A DNA stretch of 58,574 bases from the NCBI RefSeq assembly GCF_000211415.1, contig NZ_GL890776.1, positions 478,223 through 536,796 on the forward strand, in the 5' to 3' direction. Both the position numbers and the translations under genes were made by a program. This DNA is from Enterobacter mori LMG 25706. GTDB lineage: Bacteria > Pseudomonadota > Gammaproteobacteria > Enterobacterales > Enterobacteriaceae. Below are positions 1-8,997 of the stretch, in pieces. The notes beneath the pieces were generated by a model that was given only the letters and a program-made list of their open reading frames with translations, ran no database searches and was not told the origin of the DNA. Position 1 is the stretch's first letter; each line of letters opens with the position of its first letter.

Positions 1-9
1 AAACAAACC

Positions 10-1206
10 TCACCCGTGCTGGCCCTGTTCCTCCAGCGCCACCGGCCATTTACGGAAGATCAGCAGCGACCAGATAAGCGCCACCAGCGCAGGGATCGCC
101 CCCAGATAGCCAATCGCCGACATCGACACGTGCAGGCTAATCTGATTTCCCAGCAGCGCGCCCGCCCCAATCCCCAGATTGAAAATTCCCGAGAAGAGCG
201 ACATCGCGACGTCCGTGGCATCCGGTGCCAGCGCCAGCACTTTCACCTGCATGCCCAGACCGATAATCATGATTGCTACGCCCCAGAACAGGCTGAGGAT
301 CGCCAGATGGCTTTCGCTGCCCGCGGCAGGCATCAACAACAGCAGGCACGCCAGCAGCAGGCCAATGGCGCTGCTCACCAGCGTAGACGCATGCTGGTTG
401 CCGAGCTTACCAAACAAAATACTGCCGATAATGCCCGCGCCGCCCAGAATCAGCAGCAGAATCGTGGCGAAATTGGCGCTAAAGCCCGCCACAACCTGCA
501 CAAACGGCTCAATGTAGCTGTAGGCCGTGTAATGGGCGGTTACCACAATCACCGTAAGCAAATAAATGCTCATCAGCGCCGGGCGACGCATCAACAGCGG
601 CAGGCTTTTTAGCGAGCCGGAATGTTCGCTCGGCCATGTTGGCAGTAGCTTGATGAGGCAGACTAGCGTGATCAGCGCCCCCATGCCGATGGCAAAGAAG
701 GTGGTACGCCAGCCGAAGTATTGCCCGACAATGCGGCCAATCGGCAGGCCGAGCACCATCGCCAGCGCGGTACCGGTGGCAATCAGGCTCAGCGCCTGCG
801 CGCGTTTCCCCGCTGGTGCCAGGCGAATAGCGAGCGACGCGGTAATCGACCAGAACACCGCATGGGCAAAGGCAATACCGATGCGGCTAATGACCAGCAC
901 CGTAAAATTCCACGCCATGAATGACAGCACATGGCTGGCGATGAAGACCACAAACAGGCCAATCAGCAGCTTTCGCCGCTCCATCTGGCTGGTCAGCAGC
1001 ATAAACGGCAGCGACATCAGCGCCACCACCCAGGCGTAGATGGTCAACATAATGCCCACCTGCGCCGTCTCCATCTGGAAGCTGTCGGCTATGTCAGACA
1101 GCAGCCCAACCGGAACAAATTCAGTGGTATTGAAAATAAACGCAGCGATGGCGAGCGTGACCACACGTAGCCACGCGACCCTGCGGGAAACCGTGTTTGT
1201 TGTCAT
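10..1206 (-). CDS. sotB: SotB sugar/multidrug efflux MFS transporter
   Basis: A 398-residue inner-membrane transporter of the major facilitator superfamily. The order and content of its hydrophobic segments match E. coli SotB (YdeA, about 396 residues), a proton-driven exporter of arabinose, lactose and IPTG. Features seen: the N-terminal [11 protein letters not shown] stretch in the first transmembrane segment, and a [10 protein letters not shown] motif in the fifth segment, typical of the DHA1 efflux group. The gene is complete: its TGA stop lies at 10-12. No strong ribosome binding site precedes the ATG. It is divergent from the PhzF pair across a 171-base gap. In E. coli sotB neighbours yneJ/yneK and marC; here an insertion of about 11 kb separates it from yneJ. 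Confidence 0.93.
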   Translation of the reverse strand: MTTNTVSRRVAWLRVVTLAIAAFIFNTTEFVPVGLLSDIADSFQMETAQVGIMLTIYAWVVALMSLPFMLLTSQMERRKLLIGLFVVFIASHVLSFMAWNFTVLVISRIGIAFAHAVFWSITASLAIRLAPAGKRAQALSLIATGTALAMVLGLPIGRIVGQYFGWRTTFFAIGMGALITLVCLIKLLPTWPSEHSGSLKSLPLLMRRPALMSIYLLTVIVVTAHYTAYSYIEPFVQVVAGFSANFATILLLILGGAGIIGSILFGKLGNQHASTLVSSAIGLLLACLLLLMPAAGSESHLAILSLFWGVAIMIIGLGMQVKVLALAPDATDVAMSLFSGIFNLGIGAGALLGNQISLHVSMSAIGYLGAIPALVALIWSLLIFRKWPVALEEQGQHG

Positions 1207-1377
1207 AAAGATGTCTGGGATTGATTAACGATGAGGAGACGATCTTAAAGCTTTAAACGGCGAAAACTCAACCATAATGTGACCTAAATCACAAAATTTA
1301 CCGTGCCACAGCGGTAGCGGCGGGCGAGGTTTTCCGTGAAGATAAAGAACAACATAACGATAACAGGCGGTAAGTCG

Positions 1378-2166
1378 ATGCAGGAGATTGATTTTTATCT
1401 GGTAGATGCGTTTAGTGATACCTCATTTGGTGGCAATCCGGCGGCGGTTTGCCCGCTTAAGGCATGGCTACCGGATGAGACGTTACTCAGCATGGCGCAG
1501 CAGCATAACCAGTCCGAAACCGCGTTCTTCGTGTGCAGTAAAGGCGGGATTGAGCTGCGCTGGTTTACCACCTTAACCGAGGTCAATCTCTGCGGACACG
1601 CGACGCTTGCCACTGCGTATGTGCTGTTTAACGAGCTGGACTACCCGGATTCGCGCATTCACTTTGAGACCGCCTCGGGCCGCCTGACGGTCAGCCGGGA
1701 AGGTGACTGGATAACGCTCGATTTCCCGGCCAGTCCGACGCAGGAATTGACCCCGCCGCCAGAGATGCTCGCCGCGCTGGGGATCAACCGCTACGTTGAG
1801 GCCCGAAAGGGACGCGCCTGGGTGGTGGTGCTGGAAAATCGTGAGCAGGTGGAAGCCGTGACGCCAAACTATTCCGCGATGACGCCAGGTGAACACAAGG
1901 TTGCCGTCACCGCGCGTGGGGAGGGTGAGTACGATTTCGTCAGCCGCTTCTTCTCACCAGGGGTTGCCGTACCTGAAGATCCTGTCACCGGCTCTGCGCA
2001 TACGATGCTCATTCCTTACTGGAGTGAAACGCTGGGAAAAACGACGCTGTTTGCGCGCCAGGTTTCGGCCCGTGGCGGTGATGTGCGCTGCGAACTGAAA
2101 GGCTCGCGCGTGATGATGAGCGGCCAGGCATCATTATATTTGAAAGGCACAGTATTTCTGCGCTAG
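1378..2166 (+). CDS. PhzF-family isomerase/epimerase, first tandem copy
   Basis: A 262-residue protein of the PhzF/YddE family, a diaminopimelate epimerase-like fold found in phenazine synthesis and in many enzymes of unknown substrate. The conserved active-site glutamate is seen in NQSETAF (Glu47). The C-terminal family signature EDPVTGSAH is present, as is the CGHATLA motif near residue 78. The ATG at 1378 is chosen over an in-frame ATG at 1336: it has an AGGCGG upstream, and the protein then begins exactly like the second copy (MQEIDFYLVDAF). It is followed after 19 bases by a paralogue with the same motifs. The substrate cannot be deduced. Confidence 0.88.
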   Translation: MQEIDFYLVDAFSDTSFGGNPAAVCPLKAWLPDETLLSMAQQHNQSETAFFVCSKGGIELRWFTTLTEVNLCGHATLATAYVLFNELDYPDSRIHFETASGRLTVSREGDWITLDFPASPTQELTPPPEMLAALGINRYVEARKGRAWVVVLENREQVEAVTPNYSAMTPGEHKVAVTARGEGEYDFVSRFFSPGVAVPEDPVTGSAHTMLIPYWSETLGKTTLFARQVSARGGDVRCELKGSRVMMSGQASLYLKGTVFLR

Positions 2167-2185
2167 AAAAAAAGAGGAAGAGACC

Positions 2186-2977
2186 ATGCAGGAAATTGAT
2201 TTTTATCTGGTAGATGCCTTCAGCGACAGGGCGTTCGGTGGCAATGCGGCGGCGGTTTGCCCGCTGGAAGAGTGGCTTCCGGATGAGACGCTGCTCAACA
2301 TGGCGAAGCAGCATAACCAGTCGGAAACGGCCTTCTTCGTGCGTACGGATAACGGCTTTGAGCTGCGCTGGTTTACCACGCTTGATGAAATTAACCTCTG
2401 CGGACATGCGACGCTGGCGGCGTCCCACGTCATTTTTGAATATCTCGACTACCCGCATACCGAAATCACCTTCTCGACGCGTTTTGTTGGCGACCTGACG
2501 GTGAAGCGCAACGGAGACTGGCTGACGCTCAATTTCCCGGCATGGTCGACGGAGGTTGTCGACAATCCGCCCGCGTTACTCTTTAGCGCGCTGGGCATCA
2601 GCGGTGCACAAGAGATCCGCGCAGGGCGCGATTACATGGTAGTGCTGGAAAGCCAGCAGCAGGTGGAAGCCTTAACGCCGGATATCGCGGCAATGATCCC
2701 GCTGGATAAAATGGTCTGCGTCACGGCACCGGGGGACTCGTATGACTTTGTCAGCCGCTTCTTCTGTCCGGGCGAAGGCGTGCCGGAAGATCCGGTGACG
2801 GGATCGGCGCACAGCATGTTGATTCCGTACTGGAGCGAAAAACTGGGTAAAACGTCACTGAATGCCCGCCAGGTATCAGCCCGTGGCGGGGATCTGCGCT
2901 GCGAGTTAAAGGGCGACCGCGTGATGATTGGCGGGCAGGCGACGCTGTATCTGAAAGGACGGATCTTTTTGCGCTAG
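2186..2977 (+). CDS. PhzF-family isomerase/epimerase, second tandem copy
   Basis: A 263-residue paralogue of the gene just upstream, with the same start, the same active-site motif (NQSETAF, Glu47) and the same EDPVTGSAH signature. The two align end to end without large gaps but differ in the middle third (residues about 85-150), so this is an older duplication and not a recent copy. The ribosome binding site is AAGAGGAAGAG before the ATG. The stop codon TAG sits in the palindrome CTAG, which also supplies the TAG stop of the convergent SDR gene, so the two genes overlap by four bases. The pair probably forms a two-gene transcription unit. Confidence 0.88.
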   Translation: MQEIDFYLVDAFSDRAFGGNAAAVCPLEEWLPDETLLNMAKQHNQSETAFFVRTDNGFELRWFTTLDEINLCGHATLAASHVIFEYLDYPHTEITFSTRFVGDLTVKRNGDWLTLNFPAWSTEVVDNPPALLFSALGISGAQEIRAGRDYMVVLESQQQVEALTPDIAAMIPLDKMVCVTAPGDSYDFVSRFFCPGEGVPEDPVTGSAHSMLIPYWSEKLGKTSLNARQVSARGGDLRCELKGDRVMIGGQATLYLKGRIFLR

Positions 2978-3651
2978 CTGAGCGATGCGCCGCCGCAGAT
3001 CGCAATCTCTTGCCCGGTAATGGCGGCGGCCTCTTCGCTCAACAGGAAGTTGACCAACCCGGCGACCTCTTCTGGCCTGATAAGCCTCCCTAACGGCGGA
3101 CATTTCGGCGGGGAGGTTTCCCGCCCCGGCGAACTGAGCATTGGCGTTTGGGTGGCTCCGGGAGCGACCACGTTCGCGGTAATCCCTCGTGGGGCCAGTT
3201 CGGCGGCCCAGCTTCTGATCATCCCAACCATTGCCGCTTTGGTGGCAACATACTGGGAACGTCCGGCTGCGCCGCGTGACGTTCTGCTGCCTATCGCCAC
3301 CAACCGTCCTCCGGACGCCATGCGGGGTGCGAAGTGGTTAAACAGTACTTCACACGCCTGCACGTGCAACCGCCAGAGCGCGTCACCGGTAGCAGACTCC
3401 AGCAGCCCCAGAGGCGCGGCAGCCATCATTCCGGCAGCATGGATCACCGCGTGAGGCGGAGGGAGGGGCTGCAATACGGCCATCAGCGCATCAGGCTTGC
3501 TGATATCAAGGCTCAGACTGGTGAAGCTGGGCGTTTCCAGCGTGACGGGGCGTCGGCTCAGTCCGGTCACCTGCCAGCCTTCAGCCAGCAGACGTTTAAC
3601 GATCGCCTCACCAATGCCCGAGCTGGCTCCGGTAACGACAGCATGGCGCAT
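2974..3651 (-). CDS. SDR family NAD(P)-dependent oxidoreductase
   Basis: A 225-residue classical short-chain dehydrogenase. The cofactor loop TGASSGIG is at residues 7-14. The Tyr-x-x-x-Lys pair is YVATK (Tyr134, Lys138), with the catalytic serine in the preceding GSRTS (about residue 122). The usual NNAG motif is HAAG. It is the last gene of the minus-strand operon: its ATG lies one base after the stop of the YhcH gene, and its ribosome binding site (GGAGGT) lies inside the end of that gene, so translation is probably coupled. This links it to the sialidase/aldolase pathway, perhaps interconverting a sugar hydroxyl and ketone. The substrate is unknown. Confidence 0.87.
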   Translation of the reverse strand: MRHAVVTGASSGIGEAIVKRLLAEGWQVTGLSRRPVTLETPSFTSLSLDISKPDALMAVLQPLPPPHAVIHAAGMMAAAPLGLLESATGDALWRLHVQACEVLFNHFAPRMASGGRLVAIGSRTSRGAAGRSQYVATKAAMVGMIRSWAAELAPRGITANVVAPGATQTPMLSSPGRETSPPKCPPLGRLIRPEEVAGLVNFLLSEEAAAITGQEIAICGGASLS

Positions 3652-3652
3652 C

Positions 3653-4123
3653 TCATACCTCCAGCATCGTGCGGGGAATTTTGAATACCGCTTTGCGCAC
3701 GGTCATGGGCGACACGGCAGCACACAGCGCCTGATGGGGCTCACCAGGGTAAAAGACGGCAAAATCACCCGCGCCGAGACGGATAGCGACGCTGTGTTCA
3801 GCGGTGGAGGCAATAAACAGATCTGGCTTGCGCTCTTCATCACCCGGCCGCCCGATGGGAAGTGCTCCGGCGTGAATATATTCTTCGCCTGCTAACAGAA
3901 CCTGAATATCTGCCCACTGGTGATGGTACTCCGTGTGCCGCTCGATACGCGGCTGCGTCCTGGCAGGCCCGATATGGCAAAACCATTCGCTATTCTCCGG
4001 TTGCCAGCGACCATCCGCGCGCGCCATAAGAGCCGGGAGCGTGCACTCCGGGCGGGAAAGCAGGGCGTATAACGCCGACGGTAGCCCTGCCAGTGGCAGG
4101 GCGTTGAGATGCCCAATAATCAT
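3653..4123 (-). CDS. YhcH/YjgK/YiaL (NanQ-like) family protein
   Basis: A 156-residue cupin-like protein of the YhcH/YiaL (DUF386) family. E. coli NanQ of this family speeds the anomer change of N-acetylneuraminate released by sialidases. The family core HTEYHHQWADIQ, followed by GEEY, is visible near the middle; its His, Asp and Glu are the expected metal and substrate ligands. The start is placed at the ATG overlapping the stop of the sialidase-like gene (ATGA), not at an upstream in-frame codon. Position five in a six-gene operon with a sialidase-fold protein, a symporter and an aldolase supports a role on a cyclic sugar acid. I infer an anomerase-like role, not sialic acid itself. Confidence 0.85.
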   Translation of the reverse strand: MIIGHLNALPLAGLPSALYALLSRPECTLPALMARADGRWQPENSEWFCHIGPARTQPRIERHTEYHHQWADIQVLLAGEEYIHAGALPIGRPGDEERKPDLFIASTAEHSVAIRLGAGDFAVFYPGEPHQALCAAVSPMTVRKAVFKIPRTMLEV

Positions 4124-5286
4124 ATTAGCCCCTTGACCCATTCTGGCGTCACCCGCACGTATTTGATGGCCTGACGGAAGTAGGTGTAAGCGATATGAAT
4201 ATTGCCTTCCGATCCCTGTTTGATGCTGGGATAGGAAAATTCGCGATTGAGTTTTTTCATGGAGTTGTTGGTCATACAGTAACCATCCCCCTCGTCCAGG
4301 TTACGCTGCCACGGCCAGCTTTTCCCGCCGTCCGGCGAAATGGCGACGGTCATCGGCGCACGCGGCGCACCCCAGAAGGCAGCACGACCGCGGGTGACGA
4401 CCGGCTCTTTACGGTCATCACCATCATCAATTTCATCGTAGAGAGACGCCCGGCGCTCAAGCGCACCGGCGGCGCTCATGTGATTGAACACCAGCGCCAG
4501 TTCACCGCTCGAAAGCGTCGTTACCTGAATGGAGGAGTTGTTATTGGGTAGCGCCGTCGTCTCCGGTACGGACCAGCTTTCGCCGCCGTCCGTTGACTGG
4601 CTGTAATAAATATTGTCCCCCCAGCGGCTGCGGAACAGCGCCACCAGGGTGCCGTTGTGAAGCGGGGTAATATTCATATGCACGCAGCCCAGGCTTTCGG
4701 GCACCACAACATCACGCCAGGTTTTTCCGCGATCCTCCGAGATTTTCACCGCGCTGATATCGTCGTTACCTACCCATTTCTCCCCCGGCCGTGTACGGCA
4801 GTAAAACACCGGTAGCAGCCAGTTGCCGTTTTCCAGTACCACTATCGGCTGGCGGATAAAGGTGCCCGGTTTATCGAGAAGAGTATCAATCTCGCCCCAG
4901 GTTTGGCCCAAATCCAGTGACTGGCGATAGCGCACAATCGCCGTGTCCTGATTGCCGGAAATCTGGGCGGTCCACAGCAGCCACAGCACGTTGTCCGGGG
5001 CAAGGAAGAGGACCGGGTTTTGCTCAGAGCGCGTCGCGTCGTCCGAGAGTTTAACCGCATCGCTCCACTGCTGGCTGCCCTGTGTCAGGCGTGAACCCCA
5101 TACGGAGATATCCGCAATCCCTTCCTGCGTCCCCCCGAACCAGACGCACATCAGCGCGCCATCCGGCAACGGCAGCAGGTTTGCGGCATGGTTTTGTGGG
5201 CAAGAGGAAGGCAGCATGGCTGTCTCCATGTGAATGTCCTGCGGGTGCGGACGAACAATCCCGTCGCGGGTTACGGTTACAGACAT
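4120..5286 (-). CDS. Sialidase-fold (BNR/Asp-box) protein, predicted cytoplasmic
   Basis: A 388-residue six-bladed propeller protein of the sialidase-like BNR_2 type. Four Asp-boxes are visible: SLDLGQTW (123-130), SEDRGKTW (183-190), STDGGESW (231-238) and SPDGGKSW (317-324). The C-terminal block with YPSI and HIAYTYFRQAIKYVRV (about 352-379) is typical of bacterial exo-sialidase-like proteins of this branch. No signal peptide or membrane segment is present, so it should act on an imported substrate, unlike secreted GH33 sialidases. The ATG at 5286 follows the symporter stop by one base (TGA-T-ATG); further in-frame codons upstream lie inside the symporter gene and are not used. It could be a glycosidase, or a hydratase or lyase with the same fold. 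Confidence 0.82.
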   Translation of the reverse strand: MSVTVTRDGIVRPHPQDIHMETAMLPSSCPQNHAANLLPLPDGALMCVWFGGTQEGIADISVWGSRLTQGSQQWSDAVKLSDDATRSEQNPVLFLAPDNVLWLLWTAQISGNQDTAIVRYRQSLDLGQTWGEIDTLLDKPGTFIRQPIVVLENGNWLLPVFYCRTRPGEKWVGNDDISAVKISEDRGKTWRDVVVPESLGCVHMNITPLHNGTLVALFRSRWGDNIYYSQSTDGGESWSVPETTALPNNNSSIQVTTLSSGELALVFNHMSAAGALERRASLYDEIDDGDDRKEPVVTRGRAAFWGAPRAPMTVAISPDGGKSWPWQRNLDEGDGYCMTNNSMKKLNREFSYPSIKQGSEGNIHIAYTYFRQAIKYVRVTPEWVKGLI

Positions 5287-5287
5287 A

Positions 5288-6700
5288 TCAAACTCCATTA
5301 TTTTCTGCAGGGGTGGGCGCTTTTGCATTCGCTTTTCCCGGAATGAGCCGCTCTATCACCATGATGACGGCTGGGGTCAGCAGAGCGATATACATATTGT
5401 TGATACCAAACGGATCGCCAAGCAGATACCAGACCGACGTGACGACGCAGGCACCAATTAGGCCAGCGTTAGCCCCACGGGTGCTGCGGAAGAACGGGGC
5501 GTAAAAGGCGATAACGGCCACCACGGAAATCGACAGGCGAATGGCGCGGGTAAAGAACGAGAGCTTCAGGACTTCAGGCACCAGCAGAACAAAAATCAGC
5601 GGCAGGAAGCCAATCAGCAGGGAGATCCAGCGGGTGGCCTTAAATTCCTGCTCAGGCGTCGGGTTGCGCATCGGCACGTAAAAGTCTTTAACCACCAGGG
5701 AGGCGATAGCCAGCGCAACGGTACTGACGCTGACGAAAATAGACGCCACCAGAGAGGTGGTGACCAGACCGGCCAGCCACGGGTTCATGTCCTGCAGGAA
5801 AATCGGCATCGCATACAGGCTGTTAATCTCCGGGTGCAGGTATTTAGCCGCCACGCCGATTACCGCGATGGCCAGCGCAATCGGCAGACAGAAGAAGAAC
5901 GCGACCCAGGTTGAACGTTTGGCCGATTTCACGTCTTTGGTGGAGGAGATGGCCTGAATCACAAACTGGGTACAGAAGATGGAACCAATGGTGCCGATGA
6001 GCCATGCGAAAATGGTCGACGCGCCGATATTGCCATCCCAGGTCCAGTAGAAGTCCGGCATGTTTTCAACCATTGGCGCGAAGCCGCCCGTCTTAGACAG
6101 CGCAAAGCCCATGATGACCAGAATGCCGAAGTATTTCAGCGCACTGTGCAGCACCGTCACCCACGCCACACCCTTCATGCCGCCAAAGGCGAAATAGAAG
6201 GTGCTGACGATAGCGGTAATAAACGCCGCAACGGGCAAATTGACCTTCAATACGGTGGAGATGGCCGCCGCACCGCTGACGTAGTTCCCTACGTTAACCA
6301 GCAGAAGGGCGTAGATCATGATGATGGAGATAATATTTTTGGTGCTGTTACCGTACTTTTCGGCAATGGCCCCGGAGATGGTGATTTTCCCGGTGTTATA
6401 GATGCGCTTGACGAGCAACAGACCAAACAGCGGAAAGCCAATCGCCGCACCGATGACGGACCAGGAGGCCGCAAACCCGTCTTCAAACGCGGCCTGCGCC
6501 GTGCCGATAGTGGATTTTGCGCCGATATATTCAGACATGAGCAGGATCCCGACAATAAATGCTGGCATTGCGCGGGAGCCTTCCATGAAATCACCGGAGT
6601 TTTTACTGCGGATCCGGAAGGTTAGCCAGGTCGTGAACAGAATGTAGACAATCACTATGCCGACAATGATTAGGGTATCTTCAGCGGTAAAATTATTCAT
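5288..6700 (-). CDS. Sodium:solute symporter (SSS family)
   Basis: A 470-residue integral membrane protein of the SSS family, with about 13 hydrophobic segments spread over its length. The N-terminal region contains the family's SEYIGAKSTIG stretch (about residues 56-66) in the first unwound helix, where sodium and substrate bind. Known SSS members carry sialic acids, sugars, proline or pantothenate. Being in one operon with a sialidase-fold protein and a NanA-type aldolase, it probably imports the pathway's sugar acid. The ribosome binding site is GAGAGG. It lies 76 bases after the aldolase gene and one base before the sialidase-like gene. Confidence 0.88.
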   Translation of the reverse strand: MNNFTAEDTLIIVGIVIVYILFTTWLTFRIRSKNSGDFMEGSRAMPAFIVGILLMSEYIGAKSTIGTAQAAFEDGFAASWSVIGAAIGFPLFGLLLVKRIYNTGKITISGAIAEKYGNSTKNIISIIMIYALLLVNVGNYVSGAAAISTVLKVNLPVAAFITAIVSTFYFAFGGMKGVAWVTVLHSALKYFGILVIMGFALSKTGGFAPMVENMPDFYWTWDGNIGASTIFAWLIGTIGSIFCTQFVIQAISSTKDVKSAKRSTWVAFFFCLPIALAIAVIGVAAKYLHPEINSLYAMPIFLQDMNPWLAGLVTTSLVASIFVSVSTVALAIASLVVKDFYVPMRNPTPEQEFKATRWISLLIGFLPLIFVLLVPEVLKLSFFTRAIRLSISVVAVIAFYAPFFRSTRGANAGLIGACVVTSVWYLLGDPFGINNMYIALLTPAVIMVIERLIPGKANAKAPTPAENNGV

Positions 6701-6776
6701 CTTTGCCTCTCTTCAGGGCGAGTGAATCCTGGGCACCTCAGGCACCCGGTATTCTTATTGACGAAACTGACGCCGG

Positions 6777-7661
6777 TTAATTCAGTGACGCTGTCACTAT
6801 CTGGCGTATCTGTTGCAGCTGTTGCGCGTTAAACGCCACGGCGTATCGGCTTTCTCCAACGTCTTCTCCCATAATCTGCAGCGCTTTTTTGACTGCAGCG
6901 GGGGAAAACGCGACGCTGTATAACTCCGTGCGAAGCTGGGTGACGCTTTCCTGAGCCCGGCGGGAACCGTCGATGTCACCAGCATTAAAGCGTGACCAGA
7001 TGGCGTTAATGGCCGCCGGTGCCACGTTCGCCAGTCCGGAAATACAGGCGGAGCAGCCATCGACAACGCCCTGATGGATCAGCGAATCGGGGCCGTTCAG
7101 CACGTCGAATCCGTCAATGTCTTTCACCGCATTGAGGAATCCGCTCAGGCTCTCGTAACTACCGGCACTGTCTTTAATACCGATAATATTGGGATGCTCC
7201 GCCAGCGCGCGAGCGGTGTCTGGCTCAATGGTGTTACCGGTTCTCGCTGGAATGTTGTAGAGATAAATCGGCACGCTCAGCGCATCGGCAATAGCCGTAT
7301 AGTGCGTGATTAGCTCGTCTTGCTTTAGGGGAACAAAGTAAGGGGTAATGACCGATACGGCATCCACACCCAGTGAGGCGATCTGTTTGCCAAGACGGAT
7401 GGTCTGATGGGTAGATATTTCTCCTGCATGGGCCACAACGGGCGCGCGTCCCGCCACGGTTTCAACGCAGTGCCGGGTGACGGCAATTTTTTCTTCTTCG
7501 CTTAGCACGAAAAACTCGCCGTTGGTCCCACAGCAAAAGATGCCATTACCGGCATCCAGCTGACGCGCGATCTGCCGTGTGAGTCCCGGTAAGTTCCGGT
7601 CGCCGTCCGCGTCAAAGGGGGTGACGATAGCCGTCAGTACGCCCTTTATGGTGTTACGCAT
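6777..7661 (-). CDS. DapA/NanA-family class I aldolase or dehydratase
   Basis: A 294-residue (beta/alpha)8 enzyme of the dihydrodipicolinate synthase / N-acetylneuraminate lyase family. The Schiff-base lysine is in GIKDSAG (Lys163) and the catalytic tyrosine in YNIPARTG (Tyr135). The carboxylate-binding loop is GTNGEF (45-50), unlike the GSTGE loop of NanA. Members cleave 2-keto-3-deoxy sugar acids to pyruvate and an aldehyde, or dehydrate them. It is the second gene of the operon, with a GGAGTGAGAA ribosome binding site. The core dapA would not sit among sialidase and symporter genes, so I infer a catabolic enzyme acting on the imported sugar acid. Confidence 0.88.
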   Translation of the reverse strand: MRNTIKGVLTAIVTPFDADGDRNLPGLTRQIARQLDAGNGIFCCGTNGEFFVLSEEEKIAVTRHCVETVAGRAPVVAHAGEISTHQTIRLGKQIASLGVDAVSVITPYFVPLKQDELITHYTAIADALSVPIYLYNIPARTGNTIEPDTARALAEHPNIIGIKDSAGSYESLSGFLNAVKDIDGFDVLNGPDSLIHQGVVDGCSACISGLANVAPAAINAIWSRFNAGDIDGSRRAQESVTQLRTELYSVAFSPAAVKKALQIMGEDVGESRYAVAFNAQQLQQIRQIVTASLN

Positions 7662-7678
7662 TTCTCACTCCTTCGATA

Positions 7679-8824
7679 TTAATGTTGGGGAAACAGTGTC
7701 CGATAGATTGCCTGCACCTCGTCACGGTCTGGCTGACAGGGGGCATTATTCATTAAGCGTTTAACGTTAAGCGCGGCCTCACTGAGGGAAGCAATGTCTT
7801 CTCGCGGTACGCCCAGCGTCTCAAGGTTATCCGGCAGGTTGAGACGGCGAACCAGCGCCGCAAAGTACGTCACCAGCGCGTGGGATTTGTCCTCGTCCGA
7901 CAGGGTGGTATCCGCGCCGGGCACGAGATCCCAGACCTGAGCAAACTTTGTCACCGCATGGGGGCGCACTACGCGCATGCACGGTGCCAGCAGAATGGCG
8001 TTAGCCACGCCGTGCGGCAGGTGATATTTCCCCCCGAGAGGATAGGAAAGGGCGTGAACCAGGTGCGTGCCTGCATGCGCAATGGCAACCCCGCCGTAGT
8101 AAGACGCCCACAGCATCTCCAGCTTCGCCAGCAGATTACCCGGTTCGGCGCAGGCTGTTTCAATGTTGTTCAGCAGCTTAGACAGTCCCGTCAGCGCGGC
8201 GTTATCGCTGACCGGGTTGGCAACCGTTGACGTGAAACACTCAATCAGGTGGCACAACGCATCAATACCCGTCGACGAGGCGATGTGCGCGGGCATGCTG
8301 GTAGTGAGTTCAGGCAGGAGCGCAACGTAATCCGGCAGCAGCACGGGGGAGATGATCCCCACTTTCGTATTCTGTTCCGGTATCGCCAGAATTGCGTTTG
8401 GCGTGGCTTCGGAGCCAGTACCGGCCGTAGCGGGGATCAGCAAGGAGGAAATCCGCGCTGCGGGTTTTGTCCCGGCTAGCAGGGTATCCAGCCCCGGGGA
8501 CTGAGGATGACACAGTACGGAGAGTAACTTTGCGACGTCCAGCACGCTGCCGCCCCCGATCCCCACGATCAAATCGAACTTGCAAGACGTTAACCCGCCG
8601 AGCACCTGGCTGACATCGTGGTGCGAAGGTTCCGGCGGCACGTTATCAATAATCGTGATGCTGCGATTGTCCTCTTCAAGAAGGGTCCGGATCTGCTTTG
8701 CTGCCTCCAGACGTGAAATATTGCCGTCTGTGACCAGTAAAATGTGCGCTTTACCGTGAAGCAGCGGTCTGATGGCGGGAATAGCGCCAGCGCCGCTGAT
8801 AATTGTGCTGTTGATGGTTACCAC
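7679..8824 (-). CDS. Iron-containing alcohol dehydrogenase
   Basis: A 381-residue group III (Fe/Zn-dependent) NAD(P) alcohol dehydrogenase. The nucleotide loop GIGGGSVLDVAK is near residue 90. Metal ligands are the Asp and His of GIDALCHLIE and the two histidines of the KYHLPHGVANA stretch. It is the first gene of the six-gene minus-strand operon. Translation starts at a GTG (8824-8822) behind AGGAG with six-base spacing. An ATG overlapping this GTG is out of frame and stops after two codons (ATG-TGG-TAA). The enzyme probably oxidises or reduces the aldehyde or alcohol made by the neighbouring aldolase. Substrate unknown. Confidence 0.88.
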   Translation of the reverse strand: MVTINSTIISGAGAIPAIRPLLHGKAHILLVTDGNISRLEAAKQIRTLLEEDNRSITIIDNVPPEPSHHDVSQVLGGLTSCKFDLIVGIGGGSVLDVAKLLSVLCHPQSPGLDTLLAGTKPAARISSLLIPATAGTGSEATPNAILAIPEQNTKVGIISPVLLPDYVALLPELTTSMPAHIASSTGIDALCHLIECFTSTVANPVSDNAALTGLSKLLNNIETACAEPGNLLAKLEMLWASYYGGVAIAHAGTHLVHALSYPLGGKYHLPHGVANAILLAPCMRVVRPHAVTKFAQVWDLVPGADTTLSDEDKSHALVTYFAALVRRLNLPDNLETLGVPREDIASLSEAALNVKRLMNNAPCQPDRDEVQAIYRTLFPQH

Positions 8825-8997
8825 ATTCTTCTCCTGTCCAGGTGGTCATGATTGATTTCGCTCAAATGAGATCAGTTATGGTCATCGTGTGGCTAAATTT
8901 ATAATTTATTCGCAAACTGATTAACTTGATCTTGCTCACATATAATCAGTCATGATTGAATATAATCATTAACAGGATGAACGGACCCGGAGTGGGG
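8825..8997. promoter_or_regulatory. Divergent promoter region of the sugar-acid cluster
   Basis: This 173-base A+T-rich gap separates the divergently transcribed alcohol dehydrogenase and kinase operons. A perfect TATAAT at 8941-8946 can serve the kinase operon, with a weak CTGATT 18 bases upstream. The 11-mer GTCATGATTGA occurs twice in the same orientation, at 8845-8855 and 8949-8959, 104 bases apart. The right copy lies just after the TATAAT, where RNA synthesis would begin. The left copy lies 21 bases upstream of the dehydrogenase GTG. I infer paired operators, most likely for the DeoR-family regulator encoded at 11196-11957. Confidence 0.6.

Noticed and set aside
4120..5286. Secreted virulence sialidase
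   Set aside because: No signal peptide or membrane anchor exists at any plausible start.
6701..6776. Possible hairpin GGGCACC/GGCACCC between aldolase and symporter genes
   Set aside because: The arms are not inverted complements, so they cannot form a stem.
2974..8824. A standard nan operon for sialic acid
   Set aside because: There is no nanK, nanE or nagAB, the aldolase loop differs from NanA (GTNGEF), and the partner operon encodes C4-acid enzymes.
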